From NCBI RefSeq assembly GCF_049310025.1, contig NZ_JBJYKD010000004.1, forward strand, positions 62,001 to 126,000: a stretch of 64,000 bases of DNA, read 5' to 3'. Positions within the stretch are counted from its first letter, which is position 1; the number at the start of each line of letters is the position of its first letter. Source of the stretch: JBJYKD01 sp049310025 (lineage in GTDB: Bacteria > Bacillota > Thermosediminibacteria > Thermosediminibacterales > Tepidanaerobacteraceae). The notes beneath the pieces were generated by a model. It ran no database searches and was not told the DNA's origin. It saw only the letters and a list, made by a program, of their open reading frames with translations. This document shows positions 1-7,982 of the stretch, one piece after another. The translations under genes and the position numbers were made by a program.

Positions 1-285
1 AACATAGGAGGTCAATAAAGCCGATTGCAAGTTGCCAAGCGAAATGGAGCCGGTGTTACCTCCGTGTTTCTTTAATTTGTGATGAACCCAGATACCGCCA
101 AGTCCCAGACCCAGTATGGCAGTTGAAATAATTACAAATACGTAGTGATACCATACAAGATAGGAAAAGATGCGGGTGAGCAAAAACTCAAATGAGAATA
201 AAAATCCCGACAGCAGGAAAGTCGCAAGTAAATGTAAAATTATTATTCTGTGATTGAAAGTATTCGTCATTATCTGTTCATTCAT
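1..285 (-). CDS. N-terminal part of a polytopic membrane protein, spermidine-synthase-fused type (truncated by window edge)
   Basis: An open frame runs from ATG at 283-285 leftward off the window, giving 95 residues with no stop. A GGAGG lies seven bases before the start. The peptide starts with a short polar tail, then a hydrophobic helix at about residues 14-36 that runs into an EFLLTRIF-type segment, then a second helix followed by GLGLGGIW and a basic loop. That ELLLTR...LWYH...LGLGxGG pattern is, from family knowledge, the membrane N-terminus of proteins that carry a spermidine-synthase-like methyltransferase domain further on. The catalytic part lies outside the window, so the function is only a family-level guess. 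Confidence 0.55.
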   Translation of the reverse strand, partial: MNEQIMTNTFNHRIIILHLLATFLLSGFLFSFEFLLTRIFSYLVWYHYVFVIISTAILGLGLGGIWVHHKLKKHGGNTGSISLGNLQSALLTSYV

Positions 286-414
286 AGGCGGCCCTCCGTT
301 AATTCAATATTCTAAACAGGTGAGACAAACTATATAAAGTATACCATACCATGGAAGGGTAGTAAATACCCGACAACAATCATGTTGTATCGTGCTGGGT
401 GAAAAAAGAATGCG

Positions 415-443
415 TTGACATTTAAAAAGAGAAGTGATATATT
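415..443 (+). promoter_or_regulatory. SigA-type promoter of the YHS gene
   Basis: TTGACA at 415-420 and TATATT at 438-443 are separated by exactly 17 bases. This is the only good promoter in front of the YHS gene. It sits four bases upstream of a CsoR-like inverted repeat, so a bound repressor would cover the start of transcription. Confidence 0.75.
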
Positions 444-447
444 CAAA

Positions 448-464
448 ATACCAATAGGGGGTAT
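448..464. promoter_or_regulatory. CsoR-like operator
   Basis: ATACC-N7-GGTAT, with G-rich right half, spans 17 bp directly after the -10 box. CsoR-family copper sensors are known to bind ATACC...GGTAT elements of this spacing. A second site with the same length and the same four-base gap to its -10 box lies at 19470-19486 before a CopZ-like gene. No csoR gene is in the window, so the regulator is inferred. Confidence 0.55.
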
Positions 465-493
465 ACCAGTTGCTTCAGAAGGAGGTGAATGTC

Positions 494-670
494 ATGGCGA
501 AGGATCCCGTATGCGGGATGACAGTGGATGAAAAGGATGCTTTTGCGACTTCCACATACAATGGCACCACTTATTATTTCTGCTCGAAACACTGCCAGAT
601 AGAATTTGAAAAGCATCCGGAAAAGTTTGTCAAGGACAAGGGAACAGCAAACGGTCACCATTGCTGCTGA
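494..670 (+). CDS. YHS-domain metal-binding protein
   Basis: The protein has 58 residues. It is essentially one YHS domain: DPVCGMTVDE near the N-terminus, TYYFCSKHCQIEFEKHP in the middle, and a His/Cys tail (HHCC) at the end. The YHS fold is known as a small metal-binding module that often accompanies copper or heavy-metal transport ATPases and occurs as a free protein in metal-responsive operons. The ATG at 494 is chosen because AAGGAGGTGA sits six bases upstream; an upstream in-frame TTG at 470 would overlap that site. The gene is monocistronic, between a promoter with a CsoR-like operator and a hairpin terminator. A role as a copper-binding protein is inferred from this context. Confidence 0.8.
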   Translation: MAKDPVCGMTVDEKDAFATSTYNGTTYYFCSKHCQIEFEKHPEKFVKDKGTANGHHCC

Positions 671-710
671 TGAAAATCTTTCATAAAGCAAGTTTATTTA
701 TTCTGGGCTT

Positions 711-740
711 ACGGCTTCCTGTAAAAGGGAGCCGTTTTTA
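711..740 (+). terminator. Rho-independent terminator after the YHS gene
   Basis: ACGGCTTCC at 711-719 pairs with GGGAGCCGT at 727-735 (one G-T pair) around a seven-base loop, followed by a T run. Confidence 0.8.
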
Positions 741-794
741 TGTAAAAAAATATGATATAATATCTAAGACGAACTCTTGAGGAGAGGAGAAAAT

Positions 795-1466
795 ATGCGA
801 AAGGTAAAGCTGTTAAAGCTGGGCGTTACGCCGTACCAGCGGGCGAGGGATTTGCAGATAAGAATCAGGGATATGGTAAAACAGGGGTTTTCCGACGGAG
901 TATTGATTATTCTGCAGCATCCACCTGTATATACTGTGGGAATTTCCGGAGGTTTTGACAATATATTGATACCGGTGGATGAGCTTAAGAAAAAAGCTGA
1001 GATATACAGGGTGGAAAGAGGAGGGAATATAACTTTTCACGGTCCCGGGCAGATTGTTGCCTACCCTATTTTTAATCTGAGAAAATGGGAAAAGGATGTC
1101 CATTTGTATGTGTACCGGTTGGAGGAAGTGGTGATACAACTTCTGGCCGATTACGGCATAAAGGCGGGTAGAAAGGAAAAGTACAGGGGAGTCTGGGTTG
1201 GGGATGAAAAAATTTGCGCCATCGGCGCTGCCATAACACAGTGGATCACATGGCACGGTATAGCCTTTAATGTCAATACGGATTTAAATTATTTTAAATT
1301 TATAAACCCCTGCGGTATAACAGAGTATGGAGTAACATCCCTTGAGAAACTCGGGATAAGAGAGGATGTAAAAAGCGTATCTGATAAAATGGTCGGCAAG
1401 TTCAAACAGGTATTTGATATGGAAGTTGAGGAAATCGGATTGAATGATCTGGGGGAGGAGGTGTAG
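795..1466 (+). CDS. lipB: Octanoyl-[acyl-carrier-protein]:protein octanoyltransferase LipB
   Basis: A 223-residue cytoplasmic enzyme that moves an octanoyl group from ACP to lipoyl domains, the first step of de novo lipoate synthesis. The signature GGNITFHGPGQ lies at residues 76-86. The catalytic pair known from the family is visible: Lys139 in DEKICAIG and Cys173 in NPCG. ATG at 795 follows GGAGAGGAGAAAAT; an in-frame codon at 777 is upstream of that site and is less likely. The stop is immediately followed by the lipA start, so the two form an operon. A TATAAT at 756-761 may be the -10 box, without a clear -35. Confidence 0.93.
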   Translation: MRKVKLLKLGVTPYQRARDLQIRIRDMVKQGFSDGVLIILQHPPVYTVGISGGFDNILIPVDELKKKAEIYRVERGGNITFHGPGQIVAYPIFNLRKWEKDVHLYVYRLEEVVIQLLADYGIKAGRKEKYRGVWVGDEKICAIGAAITQWITWHGIAFNVNTDLNYFKFINPCGITEYGVTSLEKLGIREDVKSVSDKMVGKFKQVFDMEVEEIGLNDLGEEV

Positions 1467-2315
1467 ATGATGCAGAAAAAACCCGAATGGCTAAAAGTAA
1501 GGATATCTCAGGAAGAGCTCAGGATGATGGAGAAATTTCTTAAAGACATGTCTTTAAACACAGTATGCCAGAGTGCACGGTGCCCCAATATGGGTGAGTG
1601 TTTTGCAAAAAAAACGGCCACCTTCATGATAATGGGCAATGTATGCACCAGGGGTTGCAGATTCTGTGCGGTGGAAAAGGGAGATCCCCTCCCCCTGGAT
1701 GAAGATGAACCGAGGAGGGTAGCCCGGGCCGCCAGAGAGCTGGGATTGAAGCATGTGGTGGTCACCTGTGTCACCAGGGACGACATACCCGATGGCGGGG
1801 CGTCCCATTTTGCCAGGACTGTGAGAGAATTGAAAAAAATACCGGGTATTACGGTGGAAGTGCTGGTATCCGACTTTATGGGGAAGGAAGAATCCATCGA
1901 AACTGTGGTCAGGGCGGAACCCGAAGTTATAAATCACAATGTGGAAACGGTACCGAGGCTTTATCCCAAAGTCCGCCCCCAGGCAGATTATAATAGATCA
2001 TTGCATCTTTTGCAGAAGGTCAAAGAATTTAACGAGCACATTTATACGAAATCGGGAATAATGGTTGGCCTCGGTGAAACCGAGGAAGAGGTCATTGAGG
2101 TTATGAAAGACCTCAGGAGGGTGAACTGCGATATGATGACCATCGGTCAGTATCTCAGACCCTCAAAAAAACACATCGAAATAGCAGAGTACGTCACACC
2201 TGAACAGTTTGAAAGATACAGAGATATAGGCTATGAAATGGGGTTTAAGTATATAGCGTCGGGACCGCTGGTCCGGAGTTCTTATCACGCTTCGGAGGCC
2301 ATGGGCAATCTGTAA
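1467..2315 (+). CDS. lipA: Lipoyl synthase LipA (radical SAM)
   Basis: A 282-residue radical-SAM enzyme that inserts two sulfur atoms into protein-bound octanoyl chains. Both iron-sulfur motifs are present: the auxiliary cluster CX4CX5C at C34, C39 and C45, and the SAM cluster CX3CX2C at C60, C64 and C67. The C-terminal RSSYHA segment is typical of the family. GGGGGAGGAGGTG overlaps the end of lipB and serves as ribosome site; ATG at 1467 or 1470 could start translation. Coupled to lipB with no gap, it shows that the organism makes lipoate itself. Confidence 0.96.
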   Translation: MMQKKPEWLKVRISQEELRMMEKFLKDMSLNTVCQSARCPNMGECFAKKTATFMIMGNVCTRGCRFCAVEKGDPLPLDEDEPRRVARAARELGLKHVVVTCVTRDDIPDGGASHFARTVRELKKIPGITVEVLVSDFMGKEESIETVVRAEPEVINHNVETVPRLYPKVRPQADYNRSLHLLQKVKEFNEHIYTKSGIMVGLGETEEEVIEVMKDLRRVNCDMMTIGQYLRPSKKHIEIAEYVTPEQFERYRDIGYEMGFKYIASGPLVRSSYHASEAMGNL

Positions 2316-2316
2316 A

Positions 2317-3369
2317 TTATCCCGAGATTTTGCGTTTCAGGGAGTGGCCGTAATCCCTGCTAACGGGCCTGCCAATGGAGAAGATGCGCCGGTGAATACA
2401 TGCAAAGCATTGTTCGGCTTTTTCATTAATGCATATTTTAGAGGGATAAAGGGCGTAATGCGGCCGGTACTTCATGGGAGTTACATTGGGCATAACAACA
2501 TTGGCTCCGCACTGGAGTGCTTTTTCCCTGCCGTCGGCTGGCCTCAGCGTGGCCAGTGCTGTGGTGGCGGGGATATGGGAGTCGCGCGTGACGATTCTGG
2601 TAAGGGCTATCACCTTTAATGTCATTTCCACGTCCCCGTTGGCGCTGCCCGCCAGCGGCGTGTCATTATGGCAAATATAAGGGCCGACTCCCACCATGTC
2701 GAGGTCAAGTTCTTTAAATTTTAATATATCTTCGGCGATGTCCTCAATGGTCTGACCGGGCAGGCCCACCATTGTCCCGGACCCTACCTGATAGCCGATT
2801 TCTCTGAGCCATTTCAGGCTCTCCATGCGCCTGTCAAAACTGGAATCTGGGTGCAGCTTGTGATACAGCATCCGATTTGATGTTTCAAAGCGCATTAAAA
2901 ATCTGTCGGCACCGGCTACATACAGCCGCTCATATTCCTCCCGCGGCCGCTCCCCTATGCTGAGCGTAATTGCCACATCTGCACGGGCTTTAATGGATTT
3001 TATCAGGTACTCCAGCTTGTCTACGGTATAGTAGAGGTCCTCTCCCGATTGCAATACCACCGTTTTATATCCCAGTTTTTGAGCGAAAACGGCCGTATCT
3101 ACTATCTCGTCCAGGTCCATCCGGTAGCGCACCAGTTTTGCATTATCCCTTCGGATTCCACAGTACAGGCAGTTGTTCCTGCAGTAGTTGGAAAATTCAA
3201 TAAGTCCCCTCAAATGAACTTCGTCTCCCACGTATTTTTTTCTGATTTTATCCGCCATATCGTAAAGAGTTTCCAGCTCCTGCGGGTTTTCCAGGGCCAG
3301 AAGGCGGCACAGGTCTTCCTTATTCAGTTCCCGCCCGCACTCGATTTTTTCAAATAAGTAATCGATCAT
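2317..3369 (-). CDS. hydE: [FeFe]-hydrogenase H-cluster maturase HydE (radical SAM)
   Basis: A 350-residue radical-SAM protein. The SAM cluster CX3CX2C is at C63, C67 and C70 (NYCRNNCLYCGIR), and a second CX7CX2C motif is at C313, C321 and C324 near the C-terminus. The second cluster and the GLIEFSNYC opening point to HydE, which helps build the diiron subcluster of [FeFe] hydrogenase, over the related PylB. The start at 3369 follows GAGGAG at seven bases; an upstream in-frame TTG at 3384 overlaps that site. It is convergent with lipA with a one-base gap and divergent from pspA. hydF, hydG and a hydrogenase are not in the window, so HydE stands alone here. Confidence 0.85.
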   Translation of the reverse strand: MIDYLFEKIECGRELNKEDLCRLLALENPQELETLYDMADKIRKKYVGDEVHLRGLIEFSNYCRNNCLYCGIRRDNAKLVRYRMDLDEIVDTAVFAQKLGYKTVVLQSGEDLYYTVDKLEYLIKSIKARADVAITLSIGERPREEYERLYVAGADRFLMRFETSNRMLYHKLHPDSSFDRRMESLKWLREIGYQVGSGTMVGLPGQTIEDIAEDILKFKELDLDMVGVGPYICHNDTPLAGSANGDVEMTLKVIALTRIVTRDSHIPATTALATLRPADGREKALQCGANVVMPNVTPMKYRPHYALYPSKICINEKAEQCFACIHRRIFSIGRPVSRDYGHSLKRKISG

Positions 3370-3587
3370 ATCATTTCTCCTCAATCATCAGAAACTTATT
3401 ATTTCTTATTTCCCTTGAGCTTATTAATTATATGCGTTTTATTATAAATTAAATTTATCACAAGCCAGAATTCTTATCAACGGGTTTTAACAATATTTTA
3501 AACTTGGCTTGTCCCCCAGGCTTCATAATTTCTTCAAAAGTTCCGCGTATAATTCGGTTAGAGAATTTAAAAAAGGGGGGGAACCCG

Positions 3588-4295
3588 ATGAGTATATTTA
3601 ACAGGGTTAGGGCTATTTTTAAAGCCAAGGCCAATTCAGTTCTGGATGAACTGGAAAACCCTGAAGAAACACTGGCATACTCCATTGTAGAAATGAAGGA
3701 GCAGTTAAATAAAATAAGAAGATCCCTGCTGGAAGTGACAACGGTCAAAAAGAGACTGGAGAGTGAACTTGAAGATACCCTTGGCAGGATAAAAATCGCG
3801 GAAGACCAGGCCGGTTTGGCGGTGGCTTCCAATCGCGATGATTTAGCCAGGGCTGCGCTGGAAAAAAAGCAAAACTTACTCGAACACTCAAAAAGGTTAT
3901 CTCAACAAATTGAGGATTTAAATAAAAAACTCAGCATAATAAAAAATAATAAAGAACATCTGGAAGCCCAAATATCGGAACTGGAAACTAAAAAAGAGGA
4001 ACTGATCGCCATGAACCGGGCGGCCGAAGCTCAAATAACGGTAAAGGAAACTTTAACCGGCATATCCAATGAAATGGCGGACATTAAAGATAGAATAGAA
4101 AGGGCAGAGAGGAAGATCAGAGAAAAGAAAGCAAAGGTATTGGCCATGGAAGAGTTAATCGAAATGGGGGCTCTTGAAGAATTAGACGAAAAAGACGAGA
4201 TAGAAGCTGAATTAAGTAAAATTCAGAAAGAAGAATTAATTAAGCAGGAACTCGAGGCTTTAAGGCAAAAACACAATAACGGTGGTGGAAAGTAA
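3588..4295 (+). CDS. pspA: PspA/IM30-family envelope stress protein
   Basis: A 235-residue protein, almost wholly alpha-helical and coiled-coil, opening with MSIFNRVRAIFKAKANSVLDELENPEE, the amphipathic membrane-contact helix and helix 1 typical of PspA/IM30 (ESCRT-III fold). These proteins polymerise on the inner membrane face to preserve integrity under stress. ATG at 3588 follows a G-rich site (AAAAAAGGGGGGGAACCCG). A longer in-frame opening from 3504 lacks family similarity. The next gene overlaps its stop by one base, so pspA heads an operon with a coiled-coil protein and two SHOCT membrane proteins. No SigL (sigma-54) promoter was found upstream. Confidence 0.88.
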   Translation: MSIFNRVRAIFKAKANSVLDELENPEETLAYSIVEMKEQLNKIRRSLLEVTTVKKRLESELEDTLGRIKIAEDQAGLAVASNRDDLARAALEKKQNLLEHSKRLSQQIEDLNKKLSIIKNNKEHLEAQISELETKKEELIAMNRAAEAQITVKETLTGISNEMADIKDRIERAERKIREKKAKVLAMEELIEMGALEELDEKDEIEAELSKIQKEELIKQELEALRQKHNNGGGK

Positions 4296-4948
4296 TGGGA
4301 TGTGGAGGATTCGGAAATATCTTCAGGCTGTTTGATTACTACGAATACCCGGGGAGAACATGTTCTAGTGGAGAAAATTATCCCTATTATGAAGAGCGAC
4401 AGAACGATACTGAAGAAAAATTGATGCTCATTAAAAAGATGTATGTCGAGGGAGCTATAAACGAGGAAGAATACGAGGTCTATAAACAACGTGTATTTGA
4501 ACGCTCCATAGGGTTCGAAGAGTTAATCGAAATTCGCAGAAATCGTTTAAACAAAAGAACGAATTCGGACAAAGCACAGGATGCCGCTGAAGATAAATAC
4601 AGAAACAAGATAGAAGCCTTGAGGCAATATAAAGAAAAAATAGTCCGCGTTGAAGAAAAGTTATTATCTAGAATCAGTGAACTGCAGGGTGAAAAAGAGG
4701 CTCTGGAAAAAATGGCGGGTGCCTTCATAAAATCCAATGAACAAAAAGCGGAAGAATATATCCGGAAAAAGATTGAAATAGAGGAAACCTTACAGAGATT
4801 GAACAAATATCATAAAGATCTCAAGACTGAAATTGAAGAAATTGAGGGCACAATCAGGATGTTGAATACAAAACTCTTAGAAGTAGAGGCGCTGCAATTG
4901 AAAGAAGAAGTATCTAACATTAAAATGCAGTTGGATGAAAACGGGTAA
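4295..4948 (+). CDS. Coiled-coil protein with a SHOCT-like segment, PspA partner
   Basis: A 217-residue protein with no family I can name with certainty. Residues 1-30 are Gly/Tyr-rich (MGCGGFGNIFRLFDYYEY). Residues 43-66 read KLMLIKKMYVEGAINEEEYEVYK, resembling a SHOCT motif (short helix, G-x-I/M-x-x-E-E-Y). The rest is a long charged coiled coil. The ATG uses the last base of the pspA stop codon, so translation is coupled. The position suggests it works with PspA, perhaps linking it to the SHOCT membrane proteins that follow; that is inference from gene order. Confidence 0.65.
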   Translation: MGCGGFGNIFRLFDYYEYPGRTCSSGENYPYYEERQNDTEEKLMLIKKMYVEGAINEEEYEVYKQRVFERSIGFEELIEIRRNRLNKRTNSDKAQDAAEDKYRNKIEALRQYKEKIVRVEEKLLSRISELQGEKEALEKMAGAFIKSNEQKAEEYIRKKIEIEETLQRLNKYHKDLKTEIEEIEGTIRMLNTKLLEVEALQLKEEVSNIKMQLDENG

Positions 4949-4966
4949 AAGGAGGGGTAAAATATA

Positions 4967-5197
4967 ATGGGAGTTTGCCATGGGATATTCGGATGGGGCT
5001 TTGGCGGAGGTTTAATGGGCCTTTTATTGACAGGTCTTGTAATATACGCAGTAGTTATGCTGGTAAACGGTGCCGGGCAAAAGGGGGGCCGTCATACCGG
5101 CGGGAGTGAGGCTCTGGATGTTTTAAATGAAAGATATGCTAGAGGAGAAATGACGGATGACGAATATATGAGAAAAAAAGCCATGCTTACAGGTTAG
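4967..5197 (+). CDS. Small SHOCT-domain membrane protein
   Basis: A 76-residue protein. One Gly-rich transmembrane segment covers residues 8-33, followed by a polar linker and a C-terminal SHOCT motif (EALDVLNERYARGEMTDDEYMRKKAML). SHOCT modules are short C-terminal oligomerisation helices common in small Firmicute membrane proteins. AAAGGAGGGG precedes the ATG. It is the third gene of the pspA operon and is paralogous to the next gene, pointing to local duplication. Confidence 0.8.
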   Translation: MGVCHGIFGWGFGGGLMGLLLTGLVIYAVVMLVNGAGQKGGRHTGGSEALDVLNERYARGEMTDDEYMRKKAMLTG

Positions 5198-5221
5198 CTT
5201 AAGCGATGGGAGGGAAATGAG

Positions 5222-5473
5222 ATGTGGCAGTACGGATATGGATGCGGCTTCGGATTAGGGTACGGTGTATCCAACTCGTGGCCGTGGATAATAGGCGCAA
5301 ACCTTATCGGTCTGGCTGTAATTATCGGTGTATTTTTCTTAATTATAAAACTGATAAACAGGGGGAGTTTTGGTAAAGGGGACAGGGCCCTGGATGTATT
5401 GAAGGAAAGGTTCGTTATGGGCGAAATAGGCGAAGAAGAATACCAGCGCAGAAAAAAGGTGTTGAGTTCATAA
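5222..5473 (+). CDS. Small SHOCT-domain membrane protein, paralog of the previous gene
   Basis: An 83-residue protein. The N-terminus is rich in Gly, Tyr and Trp, then comes a hydrophobic helix at about residues 20-42 and a C-terminal SHOCT motif (RALDVLKERFVMGEIGEEEYQRRKKVL). The layout and the motif match the preceding gene 24 bp upstream. GGGAGGGAAATG supplies the ribosome site. It ends the operon and is followed by a strong terminator. Confidence 0.8.
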   Translation: MWQYGYGCGFGLGYGVSNSWPWIIGANLIGLAVIIGVFFLIIKLINRGSFGKGDRALDVLKERFVMGEIGEEEYQRRKKVLSS

Positions 5474-5481
5474 AAAAGAGA

Positions 5482-5512
5482 GCCGGTGGTGGTTTGTACC
5501 ACCGGTTTTTTC
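5482..5512 (+). terminator. Terminator of the pspA-SHOCT operon
   Basis: GCCGGTGGT at 5482-5490 pairs with ACCACCGGT at 5498-5506 around a seven-base loop, followed directly by a run of Ts. Confidence 0.88.
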
Positions 5513-5530
5513 TATTATATAAAAATAATG

Positions 5531-5563
5531 TTCAATATTGAATAATACTGGACATTATAGTAT
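5531..5563. promoter_or_regulatory. Palindromes upstream of the two-component system
   Basis: A perfect 12-base palindrome TTCAATATTGAA (5531-5542) is followed by AATACT-N8-AGTATT (5544-5563). Both lie in the short gap before the response regulator, a place where autoregulatory sites are common. No convincing -35/-10 pair was identified, so the regulatory role is a guess. Confidence 0.3.
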
Positions 5564-5600
5564 TTTAGATGGAGAAAATATTATACCTGGAGGTGGTATG

Positions 5601-6296
5601 ATGCCGCAGGCTAAAGAAACAGTGCTTGTGGTTGATGATGAGGAAAATATAGTCGATGTGGTAAAAGCTTATCTAGAAAAGGAAGGGTATAAAGTTTTTG
5701 CCGCTTACAGTGGTAAGGATGCCCTGGAGGTTTTTGAAAAAGAGACTGTGGATTTTATAATTCTAGATTTAATGCTGCCGGATTTATCGGGGGAGCAGGT
5801 TTGTAAAAAAATACGGGTCAGGTCTCAGGTGCCCATACTTATGCTTACAGCAAAAGCGGAAGAATCCGATAAAGTAAACGGTCTTTATATAGGGGCTGAC
5901 GATTATCTGGTCAAACCCTTCAGCCCGAAAGAACTGGTCGCCAGGGTAAAAGCTATATTGAGGCGGGCTGACCAGGAACAGACGATAAAGGCTGATGTAA
6001 TTGAATTTAATAATGGCGACTTATTAATAGATAAGGGAAAAATGGAAGTCAGAAAGGGAAATAGGCTGCTTGAGCTGACGCCCACCGAGTTTAAACTTTT
6101 ACTGGTTATGGCACAAAATCCCGGAAAGGTTTTTACCCGGGAAGAACTCATCGTCAAAACTCTCGGGTTTGACTATGAAGGGTTTGACAGGACCATAGAT
6201 ACTCACATTAAAAATTTAAGGCACAAACTAAAGGATAAGGAAAACAGATACATTCACACGGTATATGGCATCGGGTATAAATTTTTGGGGGATTAG
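5601..6296 (+). CDS. OmpR/PhoB-family response regulator
   Basis: A 231-residue DNA-binding regulator. The receiver domain (about 1-120) carries the acidic pocket D12-D13, the phosphoacceptor D56 (ILDLMLPDLSG), T83 and K105. A winged-helix output domain covers about 135-231 (LTPTEFKLL...RTIDTHIKNLRHKL...TVYGIGYKF). GGAGGTGG sits about seven bases before ATG 5601; ATG 5598 is also possible. The sensor kinase gene begins four bases after its stop. The adjacent kinase has a Met/His-rich loop, so a metal-responsive regulon is plausible. Confidence 0.9.
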   Translation: MPQAKETVLVVDDEENIVDVVKAYLEKEGYKVFAAYSGKDALEVFEKETVDFIILDLMLPDLSGEQVCKKIRVRSQVPILMLTAKAEESDKVNGLYIGADDYLVKPFSPKELVARVKAILRRADQEQTIKADVIEFNNGDLLIDKGKMEVRKGNRLLELTPTEFKLLLVMAQNPGKVFTREELIVKTLGFDYEGFDRTIDTHIKNLRHKLKDKENRYIHTVYGIGYKFLGD

Positions 6297-6299
6297 CGT

Positions 6300-7700
6300 A
6301 TGCTGAAAAATCTACGGATTAGAATAACGTTGTTGATCCTGGGGGGTGCCGTTTTTTCGATAGTTCTTGTTAGTGTAATTACCAATGTAACTTTATTCAG
6401 AAAGTTTGATATATATATGAAAAATGAGCAGCAAAACAGGATTAATGAAATCATAGATGTCATAAAATATTTTTATTCTACTGAAAACGGATGGACGGAA
6501 AGAAATTTGAAGAATATCATGGTATCTCCCCTTGTAAAGGACTTCGATATAATCATAAGGGATGCGGAAGGTAGAGTGGTTTTGGCTCATCCCATGGAAT
6601 ACGATATGTTCAAAATGCATCATGAAATGATGAGAATGATGAGCAGTCATATGGTTAGAGGCATCGTCAATCCGGATGAATACGTAACAAAGAAATATGG
6701 CCTCTATATAAAAGGCGAGTATATAGGAAGTGTTGAAATCGGATATATAGGTCCGTTTACGATTTCCGAAAGAGAAATTCAATTTACGAGAGGGATAAAC
6801 ATCTCGATTATTTACGCCGCCATAGTATCCATATTTGTGTCAATTTTACTCGGCTTTTACTCCTCCGGTGTCATATCCAAACCGATTTTGAAAATTACAG
6901 AGGCTGCCAACAACATTAGAAGGGGAAATTTGGACATACACGTTGAAATACCGGAGAATGTGAGGGAATTAAAAGAACTTTCCGATTCGATCAACCATCT
7001 GGCAAGATCGCTCGGCGAGCAGGAAAATTTGAGAAAACGGTTGACACAGGATATATCGCATGAATTGAGGACGCCTCTGACGATATTGCAGAGTCATATA
7101 GAAGCTATCAGCGATGGAATATGGGAACCCTCACGGGAGAAGCTGGATATTTGCAGAAACGAGGTTAATAGATTGATTAAACTTGTGGAACAACTTAAAG
7201 ACCTTTCAAACATAGAAAACCACAAAATTACTCTGGATGTCGAAAGGTATAATTTATCGGACTCCTTGAAGGAGATCCTGAAGGCCTTTTCGCTGGAATT
7301 TAAAAATAAAAATATTGAGATTAAAACAGACATTGATGAAAACGTGTATATAGATGCGGATAAAGACAAAATAAGCCGTGCGGTAATTAATATACTTTCA
7401 AATGCTCTGAAATATACCAATCCCGGGGGGACGGTGTTGGTGGCTCTAACGGAAAAGGGTAGAGATGTTGAGATTGTGGTAAAAGATACAGGAATAGGTA
7501 TAGATGAAAAGGACCTCCCGTATATTTTTGAGAGGTTTTACAGGAGCGATAAATCCAGGAGCAGGAAAACGGGTGGAGCGGGGATAGGTTTGACGATTGC
7601 TAAAAGCCTTATAGAGGCTCATAAAGGTAAAATATCTGTGGAAAGTCAGAAGGATAGGGGCAGCAAGTTTACCATTGTCATACCGATTAAAACAACATAA
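6300..7700 (+). CDS. Sensor histidine kinase with Met/His-rich extracytoplasmic loop
   Basis: A 466-residue membrane kinase. TM1 covers about residues 9-30, the sensor domain 31-165, TM2 about 167-187, then HAMP, a dimerisation domain with phospho-His254 (DISHELRTPL) and an HATPase domain (GIGIDEKDLPYIFERFYR, GAGIGLTIAKSLIEAH). The sensor loop at residues 97-118 holds eight Met and four His in 22 positions (H97, M99, M103, M106, H107, H108, M110, M111, M113, M114, H117, M118). Such Met/His clustering is known to bind Cu(I) or Ag(I). It is paired with the regulator just upstream. Metal sensing is inferred from composition and neighbourhood. Confidence 0.88.
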   Translation: MLKNLRIRITLLILGGAVFSIVLVSVITNVTLFRKFDIYMKNEQQNRINEIIDVIKYFYSTENGWTERNLKNIMVSPLVKDFDIIIRDAEGRVVLAHPMEYDMFKMHHEMMRMMSSHMVRGIVNPDEYVTKKYGLYIKGEYIGSVEIGYIGPFTISEREIQFTRGINISIIYAAIVSIFVSILLGFYSSGVISKPILKITEAANNIRRGNLDIHVEIPENVRELKELSDSINHLARSLGEQENLRKRLTQDISHELRTPLTILQSHIEAISDGIWEPSREKLDICRNEVNRLIKLVEQLKDLSNIENHKITLDVERYNLSDSLKEILKAFSLEFKNKNIEIKTDIDENVYIDADKDKISRAVINILSNALKYTNPGGTVLVALTEKGRDVEIVVKDTGIGIDEKDLPYIFERFYRSDKSRSRKTGGAGIGLTIAKSLIEAHKGKISVESQKDRGSKFTIVIPIKTT

Positions 7701-7896
7701 TACACCCCAGCAGAAAGCCGGCCAAAACCATGAAAACTTTTTAAGGAAAAAACGGGGTGCTGCGGATTTCATTTAAAAAAGAAAAGCCGGTGATTGGGTG
7801 CTAAAAAAGTACAGTTGACGGCATAAATTGATGGAACGAATTTGAGGCTATTGACCGCGGATCGGCGGCCAGTTTTTTATTTTTTACTAAATGTTA
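7701..7896. other. Intergenic region between the kinase and the corrinoid cluster
   Basis: No supported ORF. A possible hairpin with one mismatch (TGACCGC / GCGGCCA) near 7850-7873 is followed by a T run and may terminate the kinase transcript. No cobalamin riboswitch consensus was seen, although corrinoid genes follow. Confidence 0.4.
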
Positions 7897-7925
7897 TTGA
7901 CAATTGGCGGTGAAAGGGTTAATAT
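7897..7925 (+). promoter_or_regulatory. Promoter of the corrinoid methyltransferase cluster
   Basis: TTGACA at 7897-7902 and TAATAT at 7920-7925 are 17 bases apart, about 58 bases before the first gene. The -35 is perfect and the -10 matches four of six positions. Confidence 0.6.
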
Positions 7926-7982
7926 AAAATTAAATACAAGTAAACCTATCAAAATAGTAGAAATTAAAACGGGGGAATTTTT

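Noticed and set aside
2317..3369. HydE taken as PylB (methylornithine synthase), suggested by the nearby methyltransferases
   Set aside because: A second CX7CX2C cluster at the C-terminus is a HydE trait; no pylC, pylD, pylS or amber-interrupted methyltransferase is present.
3370..3587. Sigma-54 promoter upstream of pspA
   Set aside because: No GG-N10-GC core was found; nearest TGGC and GGCT have the wrong spacing.
7701..7982. Cobalamin riboswitch before the corrinoid cluster
   Set aside because: No B12-box or multi-stem core recognised; only a hairpin and a SigA-like promoter are present.
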